From assembly GCA_038232655.1 (NCBI GenBank), contig JBBSNM010000094.1, positions 1-9,686 on the forward strand: 9,686 nt of DNA, read 5' to 3'. The position numbers and the translations under genes were made by a program. The stretch's first letter is position 1, and each line of letters opens with the position of its first letter. The notes below the pieces were generated by a model, which was given only the letters and a program-made list of their open reading frames with translations, did no database searches and was not told where the DNA came from. Of the stretch, positions 5,424 through 9,686 are shown in pieces. The stretch comes from JACCVL01 sp038232655. Its GTDB lineage: Bacteria > Actinomycetota > Actinomycetes > Propionibacteriales > Nocardioidaceae.

Positions 5424-6701
5424 ATGACCACGTACGGCCCTGACCAGCCTCAGTCGCCTCGCCCGGGCGACGAGGACACCGAGGTGATCGGCGACTTCCG
5501 CAGCTTCGCGGCGGACTCACCGCCCCCACCGCCACCGCCGGCACCGCCCGCCTACGAGCGAAAACCACGCCGGCGCGGCGGCACCATCGTGGTGGCCGCG
5601 CTGCTCGCGGGCGTGCTCGGAGGTGTCGGCGGGGCCGCGACCTATGCCGCGATCGGGGGGGACATCGCGTCGGAGGCGCCCAGCCAGTCGTCGACCGACG
5701 GCGGTGTGAGCACCGCGGACACCCTGGAGAAGGACGACACGGGCAGCACCCAGCCCGCGGTCACCGGCGCGGTGCAAGACGTCGCCGCCGCTGTGCTGCC
5801 GTCGGTGGTCAAGATCGACCTCCGCACCAGCCAGGGCGCCGGCAGCGGTTCGGGGATCATCTTGTCCTCCGACGGGCAGATCCTCACCAACAACCACGTG
5901 GTCGAGAACGCCGAGGGCGGCAACCTGACGGTCTCCTTCGACGACGGCTCGACCGCGCCGGCACGAGTGGTCGGGACCGACCCGCTGACCGACCTGGCGG
6001 TCATCGAGGCCGAGGACGTCTCCGGGCTCGAACCGGCGACGCTGGGCAGCTCCGACGACCTGAAGGTGGGCCAGCAGGTGATCGCGATCGGCTCGCCGTT
6101 CGGCCTCGAGAGCACGGTCACGTCGGGGATCGTGAGCGCCCTCGACCGGCCGGTGGCGGCCGGTGAGCCCAACGCCGACGGGGCCAGCTCGGTGTTCCCC
6201 GCGATCCAGACCGACGCGGCGATCAACCCCGGCAACTCCGGTGGCGCCCTGGTCACCGCCGCCGGCGACGTCGTCGGCATCAACTCCGCCATCCGGACGG
6301 ACTCGTCGTCGCTGCAGGGCGCCGGCGGGTCGATCGGTCTCGGCTTCGCGATCCCCATCGACGAGGCGCGCCCGGTCGTGGACCAGCTCAGCAAGGGCGA
6401 GACGGCCACGCACGCCCAGATCGGCGTCACCGTCAGCGACGCCGCCGACGACAACGGCATCGTCAACGGTGCGGTCGTGCGGGAGGTCGGTTCCGGCAGC
6501 GCCGGTGATGCCGCCGGGCTGGAGCGCGGCGACATCGTCACCAAGGTCGACGACGACCTGATCAGCGGCTCGGACGACCTGGTGGCGACCATCCGTAGCC
6601 ACCGGCCGGGTGACACGGTGACGCTCACCTACGTCCGCGACGGCGAGACGGCCACCGCCAAGGTCACCCTCGACAGCGACGGCGGGACGCCCGGGTCATG
6701 A
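5424..6701 (+). CDS. pepD: PepD/HtrA-like membrane-anchored trypsin-like serine protease with PDZ domain
   Basis: The 425-residue protein has a cytoplasmic N-terminus with a proline run (residues 33-42) and a basic stretch (KPRRR), one membrane anchor at about 53-77, a low-complexity linker, a trypsin-like protease domain (about 115-320) and one PDZ domain (about 325-415). The catalytic triad is H158 (TNNHVV), D190 (DPLTDLAV) and S272 (PGNSGGAL). The IGSPFGLESTVTSGIVS stretch is the usual HtrA substrate-site region. The protease should act outside the membrane on misfolded envelope proteins, and in mycobacteria PepD is linked to MprAB control. It has its own promoter 58 bp after mprB, with three MprA-like repeats, so it is probably induced with the two-component genes. 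Its stop codon overlaps the stop of the convergent PhzE-like gene. HtrA-like naming would be equally valid. Confidence 0.92.
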   Translation: MTTYGPDQPQSPRPGDEDTEVIGDFRSFAADSPPPPPPPAPPAYERKPRRRGGTIVVAALLAGVLGGVGGAATYAAIGGDIASEAPSQSSTDGGVSTADTLEKDDTGSTQPAVTGAVQDVAAAVLPSVVKIDLRTSQGAGSGSGIILSSDGQILTNNHVVENAEGGNLTVSFDDGSTAPARVVGTDPLTDLAVIEAEDVSGLEPATLGSSDDLKVGQQVIAIGSPFGLESTVTSGIVSALDRPVAAGEPNADGASSVFPAIQTDAAINPGNSGGALVTAAGDVVGINSAIRTDSSSLQGAGGSIGLGFAIPIDEARPVVDQLSKGETATHAQIGVTVSDAADDNGIVNGAVVREVGSGSAGDAAGLERGDIVTKVDDDLISGSDDLVATIRSHRPGDTVTLTYVRDGETATAKVTLDSDGGTPGS

Positions 6702-6705
6702 CCCG
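6692..6705. repeat. 14-bp perfect palindrome containing both convergent stop codons
   Basis: CGGGTCATGACCCG is its own reverse complement. TCATGA at its centre supplies the TGA stop of pepD on the plus strand (6699-6701) and the TGA stop of the PhzE-like gene on the minus strand (6696-6698). It might act as a small bidirectional hairpin, but with no loop and no T-run it is a poor terminator. No other terminator is visible between the two genes. Confidence 0.5.
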
Positions 6706-8585
6706 AGCAGCCCGCTGACCAGCTGGCGGACGATGTCGTAGCCGCGCTGGGACAGGATCGACTCGGCGTGGAACTGCACGCCGACGTAGTGCGGGCCGCG
6801 CAGCAGGTGCACGTCGCCGCTAGCCGGGTCGGTCTCCACCGTCACCCCGGGCGGCAGCCCGGCGACCGGGACCCGGGCCACGAAAGTGTTGTAGAAGCCG
6901 ACCACCTCGTCGCGACCGAGCACCGGCAGCTGGCTCTGGGTGCCCTGAAAGACGATGTCCTTGTAGACCAGGTCGAGGCCCAGGGCGCCGGCCAGCACCT
7001 GGTGGCCGAGGCAGACCGCGAGGAACGGTCGACCGGCCGTGAGCAGGCGGTCGACGACGTGCCGCAGCGAGGCGAGCTTCGGGTCGTCGAGCTCGCGGGG
7101 GTCGCCCGGGCCGGGACCGACCACCACCAGGTCGTAGCCGTCGGTGCACCCGGGCGTCCACGCGTCGTGGCGCACCACGTCGGTGGTCATGCCCAGCACG
7201 CCCAGCACGTGCCGCAGCATGTTGACGAAGTCGTCCTCGCCGTCGACGACGACCGCCCGCAGTCCCTTGAGGTCGGGGTGGGCGGGTGTGCGGGACTGGT
7301 CGGTCAGCCAGAACGAGGCGAGCCGCTGGTTGCGCGACCCGAGCGCTATTCGCACGTCCTCGTCGAAGGCAAGCTGGTTGACCTTCTCGTCGCTGACGGC
7401 CGCGGGCGGGTCGACGAGGCCGAAGCCGGTCAGCACTCCGCCGGCCTTGGCGTGGGTCTCGGCGGTCTCGTAGGCGGGGTCGGAGTCGCGCACCAGCGTC
7501 GCCCCTGCGGTGACGGAGACCCGGCCGGTGGTGTCCACGTCGGCCGTGCGGATGAGGATGGGCGAGTCCGCGGTGGGTGCCCCCGTCTCGTCGCGGCCGA
7601 GCAGCGCGAGGGCCGAGCCGTAGTAGCCGCGGCCCGCCGGCTCGTACCGGGCGATCAACCGGCAGGCGTTCTCGACCGGGCTGCCGGTGACGGTGGCGGC
7701 GAACATGGAGTCGCGCAGCACCTGCCGGGGGTCGCGGTGGGTGCGGCCGGCGAGCAGGTACTCGGTGTGCACGAGGTGGGTCATCTGCTTGAGGTAGGGC
7801 CCGAGCACCAGGCCGCCCTCGGAGCAGATGTCGCACATCATCTTGAGCTCTTCGTCGACGACCATGAACAGCTCGTAGATCTCCTTCTCGTCCGCGAGGA
7901 AGTCGAGCAGCGCCCGCTTGCGGGCGGCGTGGGTGTCGAGGCCGCGCAGCCGGAAGGTGCCGGAGATCGGGTTCATCCGCACCTGGCCGGCTTCGAGGCT
8001 GACGTGCCGCTCGGGGCTGGCTCCGATCAGCCACCGGTCGCCGGTGAACACGCAGAACGTCCAGTACGCACCGCGCTCGCGCTCGAGCAGCCGCCGCCAC
8101 ACGGTCAGCGCCTCGGTGTGGCCGAACCGCTCGGCCTGGGCGCGCCAGGTGCGGCCGATGACGAGGTTGGCGCCCTCGCCGGTGCCGATCTCGTCGCGGA
8201 TGACGGCGTCGACGACCTGTTCGTAGTCGGCGTCCGGGATCTCGAAGCCGCCGCGGTTGGCGAACACCGGCGGCTGCTCGGGCAGCGCGGCCAGCGCCTC
8301 GTCAAGCGACAGGGTGCTCTCGTGGTCGATGGTGACCGACGACAGCGGGGTGCCGTCGTCGACGGCTTCGAAACCGCGCTCACGTACCTGCCGGTACGGG
8401 ATCGCGACGAGCCGGTCGAAGCGGCGCCCGGGCTCGGGGCGGCCCTGCTCGAGCGGGATGTCGGCGAGCCGCTCGACGTCGTCGCGCTCACCGGCGAGCA
8501 GCGTCACCGCGTCCTCGTTGCCGAACCGGATCAGCGCGTACGCCGACCGGTCGATGACCTCGTCGAACGGGCTGGTCGGGCTCAC
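6696..8585 (-). CDS. PhzE-like fused anthranilate / 2-amino-2-deoxyisochorismate synthase
   Basis: This fused enzyme joins a chorismate-binding (TrpE-like) domain to a class I glutamine amidotransferase (TrpG-like) domain. Numbered from the GTG at 8585 (629 residues), the N-terminal part carries PYRQVRERGFEAVDDGTPL, a segment typical of PhzE. The synthase core shows IGASPERHVSL, MNPISGTFRLRG and FAATVTGSPVENACRLI with GRGYYGSALALLG. The amidotransferase has nucleophile C525 in AVCLGHQ and H606/E608 in GVQFHAES, both complete. PhzE makes 2-amino-2-deoxyisochorismate from chorismate and glutamine for phenazine-type products; anthranilate synthase releases anthranilate instead, and motifs seen here do not decide the product. 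No other phz, trp or phenazine-modifying gene is in the window. GTG 8585 is preferred because a -10-like GACAAT lies 7 nt upstream and the N-terminus then matches PhzE length; a TTG at 8630 would add 15 residues and run through a perfect hairpin. Confidence 0.88.
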   Translation of the reverse strand: MSPTSPFDEVIDRSAYALIRFGNEDAVTLLAGERDDVERLADIPLEQGRPEPGRRFDRLVAIPYRQVRERGFEAVDDGTPLSSVTIDHESTLSLDEALAALPEQPPVFANRGGFEIPDADYEQVVDAVIRDEIGTGEGANLVIGRTWRAQAERFGHTEALTVWRRLLERERGAYWTFCVFTGDRWLIGASPERHVSLEAGQVRMNPISGTFRLRGLDTHAARKRALLDFLADEKEIYELFMVVDEELKMMCDICSEGGLVLGPYLKQMTHLVHTEYLLAGRTHRDPRQVLRDSMFAATVTGSPVENACRLIARYEPAGRGYYGSALALLGRDETGAPTADSPILIRTADVDTTGRVSVTAGATLVRDSDPAYETAETHAKAGGVLTGFGLVDPPAAVSDEKVNQLAFDEDVRIALGSRNQRLASFWLTDQSRTPAHPDLKGLRAVVVDGEDDFVNMLRHVLGVLGMTTDVVRHDAWTPGCTDGYDLVVVGPGPGDPRELDDPKLASLRHVVDRLLTAGRPFLAVCLGHQVLAGALGLDLVYKDIVFQGTQSQLPVLGRDEVVGFYNTFVARVPVAGLPPGVTVETDPASGDVHLLRGPHYVGVQFHAESILSQRGYDIVRQLVSGLLGS

Positions 8586-8592
8586 CCGGGTG

Positions 8593-8598
8593 ATTGTC
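8593..8598 (-). promoter_or_regulatory. Possible -10 element for a leaderless PhzE-like transcript
   Basis: On the minus strand GACAAT (4 of 6 matches to TATAAT) ends 7 nt before the GTG at 8585, the same spacing as TACGGT before the fructosamine-kinase-like gene. No ribosome site is visible before this GTG. No clear -35 was found, so the call is tentative. Confidence 0.35.
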
Positions 8599-8601
8599 GC
8601 A

Positions 8602-8627
8602 CCGACGCGCGGGTGGGTCCGCGTCGG
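8602..8627 (-). terminator. Perfect GC-rich hairpin between the LuxR-type regulator and the PhzE-like gene
   Basis: CCGACGCG (8602-8609) and CGCGTCGG (8620-8627) pair perfectly over 8 bp around a 10-nt loop. In minus-strand order it comes 12 bp after the regulator's stop (8640-8642) and just before the PhzE-like gene's presumed -10. It could end the regulator transcript (no T-run, as is common here) or be an operator for the PhzE-like promoter, since 8-bp dyads also suit dimeric regulators. The sequence alone does not separate the two. Confidence 0.45.
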
Positions 8628-8639
8628 CAACGGCCGCCG

Positions 8640-9260
8640 TCAGCGCAGTCCCCGCATCCGCAGGGCTGCCTGGGTGCGGTCACGCACCTGCATCTTCGCC
8701 AGCACATGCGACACGTGGTTCTGCACGGTCTTGAGGCTCACCCTGAGCTCGTTGGCGATCTCGGCGTTGCTGCGCCCGGCGGCGATCAGGGCCAGCACCT
8801 CGGCCTCTCGCTCGGTGAGCTCAGCGCCGTAGGACCCTCGCATCCCACCACCACCGGCCAGTACCCGCTCGGCGACACCACGACCGAAGACCGCCCCGCC
8901 AGCCGCCACGGCCCGGACCGCGGCCAGCACGTCCTCCTGAACCGCCCCCTTGAGCAGGTAGCCGCGCGCCCCAACCCGAAGTGCCGCCAGCACGCTGTCG
9001 TCGTCATCGACCATCGTCAGGACGAGGACGGCGACCGAGGGCGCCCGGGCAAAGATCCAGCGAGTGGCCTCCAACCCGGGCATCCCCGGCAGGTTGAGGT
9101 CCATCAGCACCACATCGGGGACGAGCTCGATCGTCCGCCGCACGGCTTCGTCGCCGTCGCCGACGGCGGCGACGACCTCGACGTCGGCGACGGTGCCCAG
9201 CAGGCCACTCAGCCCGGCACGGAAGAGCGGGTGGTCGTCGACCACGAGGACCCGGATCAC
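8640..9260 (-). CDS. NarL/LuxR-family response regulator
   Basis: The 206-residue protein combines a receiver domain (about 1-118) with a LuxR-type helix-turn-helix (about 143-200). The receiver has VVDDHPLFRAGL (D8, D9), phospho-acceptor D54 in LMDLNLPGMPGLEAT, a T in VLVLTM and K104 in GYLLKGA. The DNA-binding part reads LTEREAEVLALIAAGRSNAEIA followed by SLKTVQNHVSHVLAKM, with all positions normal. The GTG at 9260 is chosen because it overlaps the kinase stop by 4 bp (GTGA) and places the receiver at the N-terminus; an upstream in-frame start at 9290 would add 10 residues without family likeness. It should be phosphorylated by the adjacent NarL-type kinase, which looks damaged, so its activation in this strain is uncertain. 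The PhzE-like gene lies just downstream on the same strand and is a candidate target, but no binding site is identified. Confidence 0.92.
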   Translation of the reverse strand: MIRVLVVDDHPLFRAGLSGLLGTVADVEVVAAVGDGDEAVRRTIELVPDVVLMDLNLPGMPGLEATRWIFARAPSVAVLVLTMVDDDDSVLAALRVGARGYLLKGAVQEDVLAAVRAVAAGGAVFGRGVAERVLAGGGGMRGSYGAELTEREAEVLALIAAGRSNAEIANELRVSLKTVQNHVSHVLAKMQVRDRTQAALRMRGLR

Positions 9261-9607
9261 GGCGCAACACCGTCCGACCGGGGGAGCCACAGCGACACCG
9301 TGGTCCCGTTGGCGGCTGCAGCCTGGATGTTCAGCCGACCGCCGATCTCGACCGCCCGCTCATGCATGCTGGTCAGCCCGATGCCACCGGGCCGCGGGCG
9401 CACCTCGCCGGACCCGTTGTCGGTGACCTCGAGCCGGATGCCGTCGGTGTCCACGCTCAGGGCCACCTGGGATCGGGTCGCCCCGGAGTGCCGGACAGCG
9501 TTGCTGAGCGCCTCCTGGGTGACCCGGTACGCCGCCACCTCGACCGCCGGCCCGACCCAGGCCGACGGTCTGGCAGGTGGCGAGCACCCCGTCGGCGAGC
9601 CAACAGC
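9257..9607 (-). pseudogene. NarL-type sensor histidine kinase, ATPase-domain remnant, apparently frameshifted and cut by the window edge
   Basis: From about 9547 down to 9257 the frame encodes a clear histidine-kinase ATPase domain of the NarX/DesK type: AVEVAAYRVTQEALSNAVRHS (N-box; split here as AVEVAAYR, VTQEALSN, AVRHS), EVTDNGSGE (G1), GGIGLTSMHERA (G2) and GTTVSLWLP at the end. The stop overlaps the response-regulator start by 4 bp. Upstream in the same frame there is no family likeness and a TGA occurs at 9608-9610. The only available start after that stop is GTG at 9538, giving 93 residues without the dimerisation and phospho-acceptor region, which could not autophosphorylate. In another frame DLRRRSLARIDGSRMAPAAL loosely recalls the DLR...GLRP..L helix normally found about 45 residues before this point, which suggests a frameshift near 9550-9600. 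A sequencing error is possible. The 5' part lies outside the window. Confidence 0.6.
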
Positions 9608-9686
9608 TCAACGCTGCAGGGGCCATCCGGCTGCCGTCGATGCGGGCGAGTGACCGACGCCGCAAGTCCTGAGCAGCACCGGGCCA

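Noticed and set aside
8586..8630. TTG start at 8630 for the PhzE-like protein
   Set aside because: It would add 15 residues without family likeness, has no ribosome site, and would place a perfect 8-bp hairpin and a -10-like hexamer inside the coding sequence. It cannot be fully excluded.
6768..9653. A 961-codon open frame on the plus strand antisense to the PhzE-like gene, the LuxR-type regulator and the kinase remnant
   Set aside because: It opposes well-supported genes whose domains are intact, and its own translation is low-complexity with no recognisable domain. Long antisense frames arise in GC-rich DNA because TTA, CTA and TCA codons are rare on the coding strand.

Overview
The window is chromosomal DNA from a high-GC actinobacterium. 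The evidence is strongly GC-biased codons, GTG starts, short or absent leaders, and an mprA-mprB-pepD block of the kind known from mycobacteria and relatives. The order cannot be fixed from the sequence alone. Nearly all of it is coding; the longest gap between genes is the roughly 120-base divergent region at 629-748, and no stretch over 300 bases lacks a gene.

Left part (1-748): positions 1-102 hold the last 33 codons of an unidentified basic protein. About 40 bases later the sequence switches into the 3'-truncated remains of a dimethylargininase/amidinotransferase gene (minus strand, 128-628) that has lost its catalytic C-terminal half. This looks like a mobile-element or rearrangement junction at about 143. 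A perfect 15-bp palindrome of GntR/FadR type sits between this broken gene and a divergent, intact FCD-type GntR regulator (749-1408).

Plus-strand block 749-3224: the regulator is followed closely by a small four-helix membrane protein of the phage-holin-4 family. That gene overlaps by 8 bp a low-molecular-weight protein tyrosine phosphatase. A GC-rich hairpin follows, then a fructosamine/ribulosamine-3-kinase family gene with what looks like its own leaderless promoter. Kinase and phosphatase together suggest repair of sugar-damaged proteins.

Plus-strand block 3276-6701: an MprA-like response regulator, an MprB-like histidine kinase (4-bp overlap) and a PepD/HtrA-like membrane-anchored serine protease with a PDZ domain. 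This is an envelope-stress module. CTCAG-type direct repeats with 11-bp period lie upstream of both mprA and pepD at exactly the same distance from the ATG, which supports direct autoregulation and protease control by MprA.

Minus-strand block 6696-9686: a NarL-type two-component pair (kinase incomplete and apparently broken, regulator intact) lies upstream of a PhzE-like fused anthranilate/aminodeoxyisochorismate synthase. The 3' end of the PhzE-like gene overlaps the 3' end of pepD tail to tail within a 14-bp palindrome. No other phenazine or tryptophan genes are visible. I see no CRISPR array, tRNA, rRNA or complete insertion sequence. I did not find a clearly new multi-gene system; the most notable items are the matched MprA operators, the truncated dimethylargininase at a probable mobile-element end, and the damaged kinase beside an intact regulator.
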